The notes under the pieces: generated by a model
The model's input: only the letters and a program-made list of their open reading frames with translations
Told to the model about the DNA's origin: nothing
The model's database searches: none
Part shown: positions 8,123 to 16,834 of the stretch, piece by piece
Numbering within the stretch: position 1 is the stretch's first letter
Layout: the number at the start of each line of letters is the position of its first letter
Translations under genes and position numbers: made by a program
Assembly: GCF_000497445.1 (NCBI RefSeq)
Contig: NZ_CM002285.1
Span: forward strand, 6,880,319-6,944,318
Direction of reading: 5' to 3'
DNA from: Streptomyces roseochromogenus subsp. oscitans DS 12.976
GTDB lineage: Bacteria > Actinomycetota > Actinomycetes > Streptomycetales > Streptomycetaceae
DNA: 64,000 nucleotides

Positions 8123-8758
8123 CTAGGCGGTGGGCTCCGTCAGGTCGATCAACCGGCACACCGTCTCGATGTCGATCTTCACCTGGGCGATGGAGGCGCG
8201 GCCGGAGAGCCAGGTGATCAGGGCCGAGTGCCAGGTGTGCTCGATGACGCGGACCGCCGAGAGCTGCTCGGGGGTGGGGTTCTCCAGGCCCATCGCGTCC
8301 AGGATGATCAGGGTCGTCTGGCGGGAGACCTGGTCGACCTCCGGCGACACACTGCGGTCGGCGAAGGTCAGCGCGCGGACCATGGCGTCGGCCAGGTGCG
8401 GCTCGCGCTGGAGGGCGCGGAAGGCGCGCATCAGGGTCTCGGCGACGCGCTCGGCCGCCGTCTCGCCCGCGGGCGGCTTCTTGCGCAGCGTGCCGTGCAT
8501 GTGTTCCAGCTGGTCCTGCATCGTCGCCACCAGCAGGTGGATCTTGGAGGGGAAGTAGCGGTAGAGGGTGCCCAGGGCCACCTGGGAGGACTCCGCCACC
8601 TCGCGCATCTGTACGGCGTCGAAGCCGCCCCGGCTGGCCAGCTGGGCGCTCGCGTGCAGGATCCGGCGGCGCCGGGCCTCCTGGCGCTCGGTGAGCGGAG
8701 ACGACGGAGACGGCGAGGGCCGGGACGTACTTGTTTCCACCTTGGGTTCCGCAGGCAT
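8123..8758 (-). CDS. TetR-family regulator resembling KstR (steroid/lipid catabolism repressor)
   Basis: 211-residue TetR regulator. Residues 24-75 form the DNA-binding domain (RRRRILHASAQLASRGGF, VQMREVAESSQVALGTLYRY). The ligand domain keeps the KstR-like stretch RALTFADRSVSPEVDQV and the SALITWLSGRAS region. From memory these parts align along the full length with Mycobacterium tuberculosis KstR (Rv3574), the repressor released by 3-oxo-cholestenoyl-CoA. A perfect match to the KstR operator consensus lies 150 bp upstream, as expected for autoregulation, and two more matches precede beta-oxidation genes in this window. The effector here is inferred, not shown. Confidence 0.85.
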   Translation of the reverse strand: MPAEPKVETSTSRPSPSPSSPLTERQEARRRRILHASAQLASRGGFDAVQMREVAESSQVALGTLYRYFPSKIHLLVATMQDQLEHMHGTLRKKPPAGETAAERVAETLMRAFRALQREPHLADAMVRALTFADRSVSPEVDQVSRQTTLIILDAMGLENPTPEQLSAVRVIEHTWHSALITWLSGRASIAQVKIDIETVCRLIDLTEPTA

Positions 8759-8910
8759 GGGTCCCGTTCCGTGACAGTCGGTGAAGGCGTCTGTGGGGCA
8801 CGTGATCAGACAGCATGGCAGGGCGGCGCGCCGTGGCGCGAATCACCTGATCCACTGCTCACAGCGCTCCTACCTGCCGGTAGATTCAGAGCCTCTTGAA
8901 CGATCAAGTC

Positions 8911-8924
8911 TGAAACTTGTTCTA
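8911..8924. promoter_or_regulatory. KstR-type operator (kstR-like gene / glycosyltransferase intergenic region)
   Basis: TGAAACTTGTTCTA matches TnnAACnnGTTnnA. It lies between the divergent kstR-like and glycosyltransferase genes. A second inverted repeat (CTTGA-ACGA-TCAAG, 8895-8908) is immediately adjacent. Confidence 0.72.
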
Positions 8925-8978
8925 GATTAGCGTCCCGTCGTAGTCTCGCGGGACAGTGCAGGCAGAAGGGGGCACGGA

Positions 8979-10445
8979 GTGACCGCTGAGGCCCGGGAGG
9001 CGGGTGCCCAGGAGGACCCCGCTGCCGACGGCGGGCGACCGCTCGACATCGCGCTCCTCACCTATAAAGGGAACCCGTTCTGCGGCGGCCAGGGCGTCTA
9101 CGTCCGGCATCTCTCGCGTGAGCTGGCCCGGCTCGGGCACCGGGTCGAGGTCATCGGATCGCAGCCGTACCCCGTCCTCGACGAGGGCTACCCCGGGCTC
9201 ACCCTCACCGAGCTGCCCAGCCTCGACCTCTACCGCCAGCCCGATCCCTTCCGGACCCCGAAACGGGACGAGTACCGGGACTGGGTCGACGCCCTGGAAG
9301 TCGCGACGATGTGGACCGGCGGGTTCCCGGAGCCGCTGACCTTCTCTCTCCGCGCCCGCCGTCATCTGCGCGCCCGGCGCGGTGAGTTCGACGTCGTGCA
9401 CGACAACCAGACCCTCGGGTACGGCCTGTTGGGCGACATCGGCGCCCCCCTGGTCACCACCGTCCACCACCCCATCACCGTCGACCGGCAGCTGGAGCTG
9501 GACGCGGCCGAGGGCTGGCAGCGGCGGTACTCGGTCCGGCGTTGGTATGCCTTCACCCGGATGCAGAAGCGCGTCGCGCGCCGGCTGCCCTCGGTCCTCA
9601 CCGTCTCCGGCAGCTCCAAGCAGGAGATCGTCGACCACCTCGGCGTCCACGACGACCGCGTGCACGTGGTCCACATCGGCGCCGACACCGATCTGTTCGC
9701 GCCGAATCCGGCCGTGCCCGAGGTGCCGGGCCGGATCGTCACCACCTCCAGCGCCGATGTGCCGCTGAAGGGGCTGGTGTTCCTGGTGGAGGCGCTGGCT
9801 AAGGTGCGCACCGAGCACCCGGCCGCCCATCTCGTCGTCGTCGGCAAGCGCCCCGAGGAGGGGCCGGTCGCGGCGGCCATCGAGCGCTACGGCCTCGGCG
9901 GCGCCGTCGACTTCGTCAAGGGCATCTCCGACGCCGAACTGGTCGACCTCATCCGCTCGGCCGAGATCGCCTGCGTGCCCTCGCTGTACGAGGGCTTCTC
10001 GCTGCCCGCCGCCGAGGCCATGGCCACCGGCACCCCGCTGCTCGCCACGACCGGCGGTGCCATCCCCGAGGTCGCCGGCCGCGACGGCGAGACCTGCCTG
10101 GCCGTACCGCCCGGCGACGCGGGGGCGCTGGCCGCCGGGCTCGGCCGGCTTCTCGGTGACCCGGAGCTTCGGGTGCGGCTCGGCCGCGCCGGCCGTGAGC
10201 GGGTGCTGTCGAAGTTCACCTGGGCGCGCGCCGCGGAGGGCACGGTGGCCCGGTACCGCGAGGCCATCGCCCACGAGAGCCGTTCGGCGGGCCCCCGCGA
10301 TGCCCGCTCCGCGGCGGACAGCAGCCTCGCTCACGCTCGAACAGGCTCACGCGCGGGGACCCCCACCGCGGCCCCGATTCCCGGCCGTTCCGCGGCCCCG
10401 GCAAGTGTTGCAGGCGTCTCTTCCGAAAGCAGGGCCACGTGCTGA
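8979..10445 (+). CDS. GT4-family glycosyltransferase
   Basis: 488-residue GT-B retaining glycosyltransferase. The N-terminal Rossmann half has LTYKGNPFCGGQGVYVRHL (about residues 27-45), with the Gly-rich acceptor loop. The C-terminal half carries the GT4 signature PSLYEGFSLPAAEAMATGTP (about 332-351) with the E-x7-E pair that binds the nucleotide sugar. The GTG start follows a GGAG-like site. The last 60 residues (Ser/Ala/Arg-rich) look like read-through of an inserted intergenic repeat and are probably not structural. The stop overlaps the methyltransferase start, so this is the first gene of a three-gene operon likely making a glycosylated or methylated surface lipid (inference). Confidence 0.9.
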   Translation: MTAEAREAGAQEDPAADGGRPLDIALLTYKGNPFCGGQGVYVRHLSRELARLGHRVEVIGSQPYPVLDEGYPGLTLTELPSLDLYRQPDPFRTPKRDEYRDWVDALEVATMWTGGFPEPLTFSLRARRHLRARRGEFDVVHDNQTLGYGLLGDIGAPLVTTVHHPITVDRQLELDAAEGWQRRYSVRRWYAFTRMQKRVARRLPSVLTVSGSSKQEIVDHLGVHDDRVHVVHIGADTDLFAPNPAVPEVPGRIVTTSSADVPLKGLVFLVEALAKVRTEHPAAHLVVVGKRPEEGPVAAAIERYGLGGAVDFVKGISDAELVDLIRSAEIACVPSLYEGFSLPAAEAMATGTPLLATTGGAIPEVAGRDGETCLAVPPGDAGALAAGLGRLLGDPELRVRLGRAGRERVLSKFTWARAAEGTVARYREAIAHESRSAGPRDARSAADSSLAHARTGSRAGTPTAAPIPGRSAAPASVAGVSSESRATC

Positions 10446-11185
10446 CCGTCGACTTCTCCCGGTTCCCGCTCGCCCCCGGCGACCGAGTCCTGGACCTCGG
10501 CTGCGGGGCCGGCCGGCACGCCTTCGAGTGCTACCGGCGCGGTGCCCAGGTGGTGGCCCTGGACCAGAACGGCGAGGAGATCCGCGAGGTCGCCAAGTGG
10601 TTCGCGGCGATGAAGGAGGCCGGAGAGGCCCCGGAGGGCGCCACCGCCACCGCCATGGAAGGAGACGCCCTCGCGCTCCCCTTCCCGGACGAGTCCTTCG
10701 ACGTGGTCATCATCTCCGAGGTGATGGAGCACATCCCCGACGACAAGGGCGTGCTCGCCGAGATGGTCCGGGTGCTCAAGCCGGGCGGCCGTATCGCGAT
10801 CACCGTGCCCCGCTACGGCCCCGAGAAGGTCTGCTGGGCGCTGTCCGACGCCTACCACGAGGTCGAGGGCGGCCACATCCGTATCTACAAGGCCGACGAG
10901 CTGACGGCCAAGGTCCGCGAGGCGGGTCTGAAGCCGTACGGCAGCCATCACGCGCACGCGCTGCACTCGCCGTACTGGTGGCTGAAGTGCGCGTTCGGCG
11001 TCGACAACGACAAGGCGCTGCCGGTGCGGGCGTACCACAAGCTGCTGGTCTGGGACATCATGAAGAAGCCGCTCGCCACCCGGGTCGCCGAGCAGGCGCT
11101 GAACCCGCTGATCGGCAAGAGCTTCGTGGTCTACGCGACCAAGCCGCACCTCCCGCGCATCACCGAAGAGGCGGCCGCCGAGTGA
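10439..11185 (+). CDS. Class I SAM-dependent methyltransferase
   Basis: 248-residue methyltransferase. SAM-binding motif I is VLDLGCGAGRHAFE (about residues 18-31), the acidic loop after strand 2 is ALDQN, and motif IV/post-I is FDVVIISEVMEHIPD (about 87-101), followed by the LKPGGRIAITVP strand. GTG 10439 overlaps the glycosyltransferase stop by 7 bp, and its own stop overlaps the next start as GTGA, so translation is coupled. The substrate is probably the product of the neighbouring glycosyltransferase or a shared lipid precursor, which is inference. Confidence 0.92.
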   Translation: MLTVDFSRFPLAPGDRVLDLGCGAGRHAFECYRRGAQVVALDQNGEEIREVAKWFAAMKEAGEAPEGATATAMEGDALALPFPDESFDVVIISEVMEHIPDDKGVLAEMVRVLKPGGRIAITVPRYGPEKVCWALSDAYHEVEGGHIRIYKADELTAKVREAGLKPYGSHHAHALHSPYWWLKCAFGVDNDKALPVRAYHKLLVWDIMKKPLATRVAEQALNPLIGKSFVVYATKPHLPRITEEAAAE

Positions 11186-12252
11186 CCACCCCCCGGACAG
11201 AACACCTCGTGCTGCCCGGGGTCCTCACCGCCGAGCAGGCTGCCGCGACCGTCCACGGCATCCTCGCCGTACAGCGGGAGGACGGCGCGATCCCGTGGTT
11301 CCGCGGGCACCACCTGGACCCATGGGACCACACCGAGGCCGCGATGGCCCTGGACGCGGCCGGCGAGCACACGGCCGCCGAGCGGGCGTACACCTGGCTC
11401 GCCCGGCACCAGAACGCGGACGGCTCCTGGTACGCCGCCTACGCCGACGGCGCCCACGACGACGTCACCGACCGCGCCCGCGAGTCCAACTTCGTCGCCT
11501 ACATAGCCGTGGGCGTGTGGCACCACTACCTGTCCACCGGCGACGACACCTTCCTGGACCGCATGTGGCCGACGGTCTACGCGGCCATGGAATGGGTGCT
11601 CGGGCTCCAGCAGTCCGGCGGCCAGATCGGCTGGCGCCGCGAGGACGACGGCACGCCCACCGCGGACGCCCTGCTCACCGGCAGCTCCTCGATCCACCAC
11701 GCGCTGCGCTGTGCGCTCGCCATCGCGGAGCAGCGCGAAGAGCCGCAGCCGGACTGGGAGTTGGCGGCGGGGGGACTGCGCCATGCGATACGCCGGCACC
11801 CCGAGCGCTTCCTGGACAAGGACCGCTACTCGATGGACTGGTACTACCCGGTCCTCGGCGGCGCGCTGACCGGCGAGGAGGCCAAGGCCCGCATCGAGGA
11901 GTCCTGGGACCGGTTCGTCGTGCCCGGCGTCGGTGTGCGCTGCGTGGTCCCGAACCCCTGGGTCACCGGCGGCGAGTCCAGCGAACTCGCCCTGGCCCTG
12001 TGGGCGGTCGGCGAGTCCGACCGCGCCCTGGACATCCTCCAGTCCATCCAGCACCTGCGCGACCCGGAGAGCGGCCTGTACTGGACGGGCTACGTCTTCG
12101 ACGACGACGCGATCTGGCCCCGCGAACTCACCACCTGGACGGCAGGCTCATTGCTGCTCGCGGTAGCGGCCCTGGGCGGCCACGAGGCGACGTGCGCGGT
12201 CTTCGGAGGCGAGCGCCTGCCGGAAGGCCTGGACCCCGACTGCTGCGACTAG
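11182..12252 (+). CDS. Prenyltransferase/squalene-cyclase-fold (alpha/alpha-barrel) protein
   Basis: 356-residue soluble protein of the alpha/alpha toroid superfamily, usually annotated prenyltransferase. Helical-hairpin repeats carry QREDGAIPWF, HQNADGSWYAAY and LQQSGGQIGW. It has neither a signal peptide nor the DxDD motif of protonating cyclases, so it could also be a glycoside-hydrolase-like (six-hairpin) enzyme. GTG 11182 overlaps the methyltransferase stop. It completes the glycosyltransferase-methyltransferase operon and probably acts on the same substrate. Confidence 0.78.
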   Translation: MTTPRTEHLVLPGVLTAEQAAATVHGILAVQREDGAIPWFRGHHLDPWDHTEAAMALDAAGEHTAAERAYTWLARHQNADGSWYAAYADGAHDDVTDRARESNFVAYIAVGVWHHYLSTGDDTFLDRMWPTVYAAMEWVLGLQQSGGQIGWRREDDGTPTADALLTGSSSIHHALRCALAIAEQREEPQPDWELAAGGLRHAIRRHPERFLDKDRYSMDWYYPVLGGALTGEEAKARIEESWDRFVVPGVGVRCVVPNPWVTGGESSELALALWAVGESDRALDILQSIQHLRDPESGLYWTGYVFDDDAIWPRELTTWTAGSLLLAVAALGGHEATCAVFGGERLPEGLDPDCCD

Positions 12253-12263
12253 CCCCCGGGCCT

Positions 12264-12560
12264 TCAGAACCGGTGTGCCCAGTTGGCGATGGCGTGGCCC
12301 ACGAACAGGTACACGACCGCCGCCAGGCCGTAGTCGGCGACCACCCGCGCCCACTCCTGGTCGAAGGTGAAGATGCCCTGGGCCCAGCCCGCCAGCCAGG
12401 TCGCTGCGTCGTGGACGAACCGGACCACCCCGTTGGACCGGTTCGCGTCCAGCAGGAACAGCAGGATCCACAGTCCGATGATCAGCGCCATGACGTTGCT
12501 GACGGCTGCGATCACCCTCCCGGCCGGATTCGCGCCGTAGGAGAGATAGCGACGGGTCAT
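12264..12560 (-). CDS. Small integral membrane protein
   Basis: 98-residue protein with two hydrophobic helices (about residues 15-37 and 70-92) joined by a polar loop containing RSNGVVRFVHDAATWLAGWA. The two-helix layout recalls YggT-like proteins, but I cannot assign it. ATG 12560 was preferred because upstream codons are not conserved-looking. It converges on the prenyltransferase-like gene with an 11-bp gap. Confidence 0.7.
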   Translation of the reverse strand: MTRRYLSYGANPAGRVIAAVSNVMALIIGLWILLFLLDANRSNGVVRFVHDAATWLAGWAQGIFTFDQEWARVVADYGLAAVVYLFVGHAIANWAHRF

Positions 12561-12688
12561 ACCTGCCGGATTGCCGCTAAACGGTCGATGAAACCCGAAC
12601 GGTGTCCCCCGAGTGGCGGACACTCCCGCCCCGGGTCAGGCTGCCGGAGGAAACAGACCGCTCGGGGAGGACACGTCCGGAGGACTCC

Positions 12689-13261
12689 GTGCCCGTACCC
12701 ATACGGCGCCTCTGCGTGGCGCTCACGCTCTGTACCGCTCTCCTGGCCGGGACCACGGCCTGCGGCACCGGCGAGAAGACCAGCACGAAGGACACCGCGG
12801 CGGTCCAGACCGTCCCCGCTGCCGACACCCCCAGCCCGACCACGTCCGCCGAACGGCAGAAGTTCGCCAAGACCCGGTTCGTGACGAACGCGGGCCTCGC
12901 GGCCGGCGCGACCTACCAGTGGATCGTGAAGCCATGGAAGGCCGGCACGTTCAAGAAGGGCGCCAAGGGGCGCAAGGCGGCCCTGGTGAAGGCCGGTCTG
13001 GCCGGTGCCTTCACCTACAACCGCCTCAAGGCGGCCGAGCGGAACGCCCAGGGCGACCCGACGCTGTCCAAGGCGCTCGCGCCGCTCAGTTCGGGCATCG
13101 ACGCCCTGAAGGACCTGCCGTCCAGGCTCCGCAAGGGCGACGACAGCGCGGTCAACTCCTTCAACGACACCATCGACAAGGTCAAGGGAGCGGGCGCGAG
13201 CGCCGGCGCCCCGGTCAAGGACCAGGTACCGTCCGCATCCCAACTCGCCAAGGGGAGCTAG
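12689..13261 (+). CDS. Putative lipoprotein
   Basis: 190-residue exported protein with a lipobox (GTTAC, cysteine near residue 24) after a short signal sequence, a Thr/Ser/Pro linker, and an outer domain rich in Lys and Ala (KTRFVTNAGLAAGATYQW). GTG 12689 is preceded by AGGA. No recognised enzyme motif. The stop overlaps the convergent F420-dependent oxidoreductase by 4 bp. Function unknown. Confidence 0.75.
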   Translation: MPVPIRRLCVALTLCTALLAGTTACGTGEKTSTKDTAAVQTVPAADTPSPTTSAERQKFAKTRFVTNAGLAAGATYQWIVKPWKAGTFKKGAKGRKAALVKAGLAGAFTYNRLKAAERNAQGDPTLSKALAPLSSGIDALKDLPSRLRKGDDSAVNSFNDTIDKVKGAGASAGAPVKDQVPSASQLAKGS

Positions 13262-14268
13262 GAGTTCAGCTCCGCCAGCACCCTGAGGCTGTGCGGGTCC
13301 GGGGACAGGGCCAGCAGGTCCGTCACCGGGCCCGCGCGCCACAACTCAAGCCGCTCGGCGATGCGTTCACGCGGGCCGACCAGTGAGATCTCGTCCGCGA
13401 AGGCATCCGGCACGGCCAGCACGGCCTCCTCCTGCCGCCCGGCGAGGAACAGCTCCTGGATGCGCCGGGCCTCCTTCTCGTATCCCATGCGCGCCATGAG
13501 GTCGGCGTGGAAGTTACGGGCCGCGTGCCCCATCCCGCCGATGTAGAAGCCGAGCATGGCCTTGACCGGCAGCAGCCCCTCGGCGATGTCGTCGCAGACC
13601 TTCACCCGGGCCATCGGGGCCACCAGGAACCCCTCGGGCAGCTCGCGCACCACCTCCCCGTACACCTCGGGCCTGCTCGGCGCCCAGTACAGCGGCAGCC
13701 AGCCATCGGCGATCCGGGCGGTCTGCGCCACGTTCTTCGGCCCCTCGGCGCCGAGCAGCACGGGCAGACCGGCCCGCAGCGGATGCGTGATCGGCTTCAG
13801 CGGCTTGCCGAGCCCCGTGCCGTCAGGCCCCCGGTAGGGGAGGGGATGGAACCGCCCGTCCACCGCCACCGGCGCCTTTCGCCGCAGCACCTGCCGTACG
13901 ACGTCCATGTACTCCCGGGTCGCGGTCAGCGGTGACTTCGGGAAGGGACGGCCGTACCAGCCCTCCACCACCTGCGGCCCGGACAGGCCGAGCCCGAGCA
14001 GCATCCGCCCGCCGGAGAGGTGGTCCAGGGTGAGCGCGTGCATCGCGGTGGCGGTCGGCGAGCGGGCGGCCATCTGGGCAACGGCCGTCCCCAGCCTGAT
14101 CGTCGACGTCCGCGCCGCGATCCAGGTCAGCGGGGTGAAGGCGTCCGAGCCCCAGGACTCCGCCGTCCACACCGAGTGGTAGCCGAGCCGCTCCGCCTCC
14201 TGGGCGAGCGGCACATGACCGGCGTCCGGACCGCGTCCCCAGTACCCGAGTGCCAGACCGAGCCGCAT
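13258..14268 (-). CDS. LLM-class F420-dependent oxidoreductase
   Basis: 336-residue luciferase-like TIM-barrel enzyme. The N-terminus MRLGLALGYW, the WTAESWGSDAFTPLTW segment and LSGGRMLLGLGLSGPQVVEGWYG (about residues 84-106) match F420-dependent members of the class. These enzymes transfer hydride from F420H2 to varied substrates, several acting on fatty or steroid CoA thioesters. A 15-bp inverted repeat lies 13 bp before the ATG, so a TetR-type repressor is likely. The gene is monocistronic. Confidence 0.9.
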   Translation of the reverse strand: MRLGLALGYWGRGPDAGHVPLAQEAERLGYHSVWTAESWGSDAFTPLTWIAARTSTIRLGTAVAQMAARSPTATAMHALTLDHLSGGRMLLGLGLSGPQVVEGWYGRPFPKSPLTATREYMDVVRQVLRRKAPVAVDGRFHPLPYRGPDGTGLGKPLKPITHPLRAGLPVLLGAEGPKNVAQTARIADGWLPLYWAPSRPEVYGEVVRELPEGFLVAPMARVKVCDDIAEGLLPVKAMLGFYIGGMGHAARNFHADLMARMGYEKEARRIQELFLAGRQEEAVLAVPDAFADEISLVGPRERIAERLELWRAGPVTDLLALSPDPHSLRVLAELNS

Positions 14269-14280
14269 GACACATTCCTC

Positions 14281-14295
14281 CTGACGGACCGTCAG
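14281..14295. promoter_or_regulatory. Inverted repeat, probable operator
   Basis: CTGACGG-A-CCGTCAG, 7-bp arms around one base, directly upstream of the F420-dependent oxidoreductase start. The TGACGGnCCGTCA form resembles operators of lipid-related TetR repressors. The regulator is not identified. Confidence 0.5.
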
Positions 14296-14322
14296 TTACC
14301 GACCGGAGGCGACTGTACGACA

Positions 14323-14354
14323 ACGGCCCCCCGCCCGGAAGGGCGTGGGGCCGT
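14323..14354 (-). terminator. Rho-independent-like hairpin
   Basis: ACGGCCCC-c-CGCCC, loop GGAA, GGGCG-t-GGGGCCGT forms a long G+C stem 20 bp after the stop of the leftward membrane-protein gene. There is no strong U-tract, as is usual in Streptomyces. Confidence 0.6.
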
Positions 14355-14373
14355 GTGCGGCGGTGTGCGGGAC

Positions 14374-15174
14374 TCAGCCGCGCTGGATGCCGGAGGTGTC
14401 CTGGAGCACACCCCGGCGGCCGTCCTGGGTCTGCGCGATGAGCTGGGCACCGCGCTGCTCGACGGCCAGGTACCAGGTGCCCGGCGCCAGTTCGGCGATC
14501 GGGGCCTGCGAGCCGTCCTCCGGGAACAGCGGGCGGGTCACCGGCACGGCGAACCAGAACGGCGAGAAGTCCGCCGAGGCCGGCTGCGCCGCCGCCGGAG
14601 CGGCACCCTGCGGAGCCGGCTGGTGCCCGAACGGCTGCCCCGGCTGCGGCTGCGCACCGTACGGCTGGCCCGGCTGCGGCTGGGCACCCGGGTAGCCGTA
14701 ACCACCGGGCGGCTGGGCGCCGTAGGGCTGAGGGGAGACCGGCTTGGGGGCCGGGAGGAGGGCGGCCTGGAGGGCGGGGACGAGGGGGGTCGCGACAGCG
14801 GTGGCGGCGAGGACGAGGGCTGCGATGAACCCGAGGATGAGGCCGGAGCCGGCGTCGATGTGGTCAGGGACGTCCACCAGCGTCCAGAAGAGGGTCCACG
14901 CGGACAGAATCGTGAAACCCGTGCCCACCATGCCGAGATCCAGGCCCAGCACCTTGCGCTGCTGCGGCAGGCAACGGTTGAGCACGACCAGCGCGGCACC
15001 GATGACGGCCCCCATGTACGTGCCGAGGCCCGTCCCGAGGTTGTCCCACACGCTCTGGCTGTCCGAGAAGCCGGAGACCGAGTAGGAGTAGAGCTTGAGG
15101 AACGACGCGATGAACAGCAACACCGCTGCTCCGATCACCACGCCGTCGCCTCTAGTGAGGGAGCGGATATTCAC
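14374..15174 (-). CDS. Four-helix membrane protein with Pro/Gln-rich repeats
   Basis: 266-residue protein: four transmembrane helices in residues 10-140, then a repeat region with PYGAQPQPGQP-type units (about 145-195), then a soluble C-terminal domain ending in TWYLAVEQRGAQLIAQTQDGRRG. The layout resembles the actinobacterial DUF5336 family. The repeat tail may interact with cell-envelope partners. It is transcribed alone and followed by a hairpin terminator. Function unknown. Confidence 0.75.
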   Translation of the reverse strand: MNIRSLTRGDGVVIGAAVLLFIASFLKLYSYSVSGFSDSQSVWDNLGTGLGTYMGAVIGAALVVLNRCLPQQRKVLGLDLGMVGTGFTILSAWTLFWTLVDVPDHIDAGSGLILGFIAALVLAATAVATPLVPALQAALLPAPKPVSPQPYGAQPPGGYGYPGAQPQPGQPYGAQPQPGQPFGHQPAPQGAAPAAAQPASADFSPFWFAVPVTRPLFPEDGSQAPIAELAPGTWYLAVEQRGAQLIAQTQDGRRGVLQDTSGIQRG

Positions 15175-15335
15175 TTCAAAAGGTCCTTCGGGTCAGTCGT
15201 CTCGTCATCGTGGAGGCGTCGCTGTCACCGTGTCGCCTCAGGACGCGGTGTGAAGCGCGGGGGTGGCCCCTCATCCTAGGAGTGACACTATCGTCCGTCC
15301 GAGCTGGCTGTCCCTCGGGTTCGACGCCGCGAACA

Positions 15336-15510
15336 CTACTCCCGCAGTAATCCCACGATTCCCTCAGAGACTCCACGTGAAGCCCGATGGCGCCAGGCAC
15401 CGCTGGTCAGCGATGCGATGCCCTTCCGGCCGTGCATGTTGCCGTGCTGATGACGGCGTGAGGAACCGTTGGCAGATTGAGACCGACGAAGTCCTCACCG
15501 ACACCCATCG
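15336..15510 (-). pseudogene. Decayed C-terminal fragment of an N-acetylmuramoyl-L-alanine amidase
   Basis: In one minus-strand frame this reads GLNLPTVPHAVIS..., then after a frameshift ASLTSGAWRHRA...GIVGLL followed by a stop. The intact amidase at 17345-18286 ends GLNLSTVPKVFIE...ALLTSGAWRQKAA...GISDFL. The DNA is also alike (CTCAATCTG, GGCAACATGC, CTGACCAGCGG in register). The homology begins about 8-15 bp after the iscB stop, so this fragment marks the 3' border of the IscB element. Confidence 0.75.
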
Positions 15511-15517
15511 TTGCCTC

Positions 15518-16834
15518 TCAATCGTGGTCGGCTTCCGCCCGGGTGGTGTAGCCGTAGCCGTCGGCGCGTTGGAGGAGACGGATGTGCCGGTGATGAATGC
15601 CCTGAACCAGTCCGTGATCTGTCTTGATGTTGAAGTTCCCGGTGGCGCGGACGGCGACGCGGCCGGTGTGGCGTCCCTGTTTCTTGCCTGTGGGGACGTT
15701 CGCGCGTACGAGGTCACCGGTTGCGAAGCCGAACTGTTGCTTGGCGCGGGGGAGGTTCAGCCGGGGGAAGCCGTATCGGTCAGGGGTGGTGCGACGGTAG
15801 GTCCCGCGTCCGGTCGCGGTTACAACAAGGACCGTCCCCGGGTGACGTGCCACGCTCTCAAGGGCTCCGACGCACAAGGCATCAAGCGTGTGCGTCTTGG
15901 GCGTTGCGGTGCGCTCGCGATTCCATTTCGTTCGGCCCCCCGAGGATGGTCGTACGTCTTGGTGGCTGGCTTTGAGTGTTTGGATGAGTGCGCAGCGGGT
16001 GGCATTGACCGCTGCCGGGTCCCGTAGAGGGGCCTTTGCCTGTTGCAAGACCTTCGAGAGCAAGGCGGGCTTCTTCTTCAGGAACTCCTCCACCGGCTTG
16101 TTTCCCTTCTGCTCGTTGCAGGGAATACAGGCGAGGGTGAGATTGGAGATGCGGTCGGAACCACCTCGGGACCGGGGGTGGATGTGGTCGATGTTGAGCG
16201 GGACGCCTGTTGCGCCGCAGTAGGTGCATGTCCTGTTCCATTTCGCCAGGAGGTATTCACGCACCTCCATCCCTTGCAGGGTGCCGTGCACGTACTCCGC
16301 ATCGGACGCGAACCGGTCCGCGCTCATGGCCTGAGTGTCAAACGCAACCTGCTCTACATGCACGGTCCGTACGGGGGCCCAGCGGGCGATTCTGTCCACC
16401 CAAGCGCTGGTTGTATCCACCCTGTGCCTGAGAGACGGCGCGAGCCAGCCTTCCGGCCGAGCGCGGTTGCTGGAGCAGGGCGCTCGATAGCGGAGGTTTC
16501 GCTGTCTCCGCGCTCGGCGTAGCGTGGCCCGTGCGGTGAGTCTGTTGCTGATCGCTCCGCCTCGATGCGCCAGCTCGATCGCGAAGAGACCATGGCGCAC
16601 GGTTTCCATCGGCTTGCCGTGGGTGCGAAAGAGTGCGATACCCGTGAATCTGCTGCCTGGGTCGATACCCAGTTCCACGCCCGTCACTTCGGAGCTGGAG
16701 ATGGTGCGTTCTTTGAGGCGAATGACGAATGGGGTGTGGCGGTGTACGACGGCTCGGCCTTGTTTGAGGAGTTTACGGGCGCGAGCCGGTGTGCAGGGCA
16801 TGAGCGGCTGGTGGTGCTTGTCCAAAACGAACAC
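15518..16834 (-). CDS. iscB: IscB RNA-guided endonuclease (OMEGA system, Cas9 ancestor family)
   Basis: 438-residue nuclease with the full IscB layout. The N-terminal PLMP motif is at residues 10-13, RuvC-I IDPGS has Asp58, an Arg-rich bridge helix spans 98-117, and RuvC-II HVEQ has Glu161. The inserted HNH domain has zinc pairs CTYC (203-206) and CIPC (236-239) and catalytic NIDHIHP (His217); RuvC-III KTHTLDA has His315 and Asp318. A TAM-interacting C-terminus follows. All catalytic residues are present, so it should be a double-strand DNA cutter rather than the HNH-less IsrB. I place the start at GTG 16834, which gives the family's usual N-terminus. An in-frame ATG with strong GGAGG at 17083 would add 83 residues encoded by the structured RNA region. 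No tnpA is present. Confidence 0.93.
   Translation of the reverse strand: MFVLDKHHQPLMPCTPARARKLLKQGRAVVHRHTPFVIRLKERTISSSEVTGVELGIDPGSRFTGIALFRTHGKPMETVRHGLFAIELAHRGGAISNRLTARATLRRARRQRNLRYRAPCSSNRARPEGWLAPSLRHRVDTTSAWVDRIARWAPVRTVHVEQVAFDTQAMSADRFASDAEYVHGTLQGMEVREYLLAKWNRTCTYCGATGVPLNIDHIHPRSRGGSDRISNLTLACIPCNEQKGNKPVEEFLKKKPALLSKVLQQAKAPLRDPAAVNATRCALIQTLKASHQDVRPSSGGRTKWNRERTATPKTHTLDALCVGALESVARHPGTVLVVTATGRGTYRRTTPDRYGFPRLNLPRAKQQFGFATGDLVRANVPTGKKQGRHTGRVAVRATGNFNIKTDHGLVQGIHHRHIRLLQRADGYGYTTRAEADHD

Noticed and set aside
15518..16834. Assignment of iscB as an ordinary HNH homing endonuclease, IsrB or TnpB
   Set aside because: The split RuvC with an inserted HNH and the N-terminal PLMP motif are specific to IscB. 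IsrB lacks HNH and TnpB lacks PLMP and HNH.
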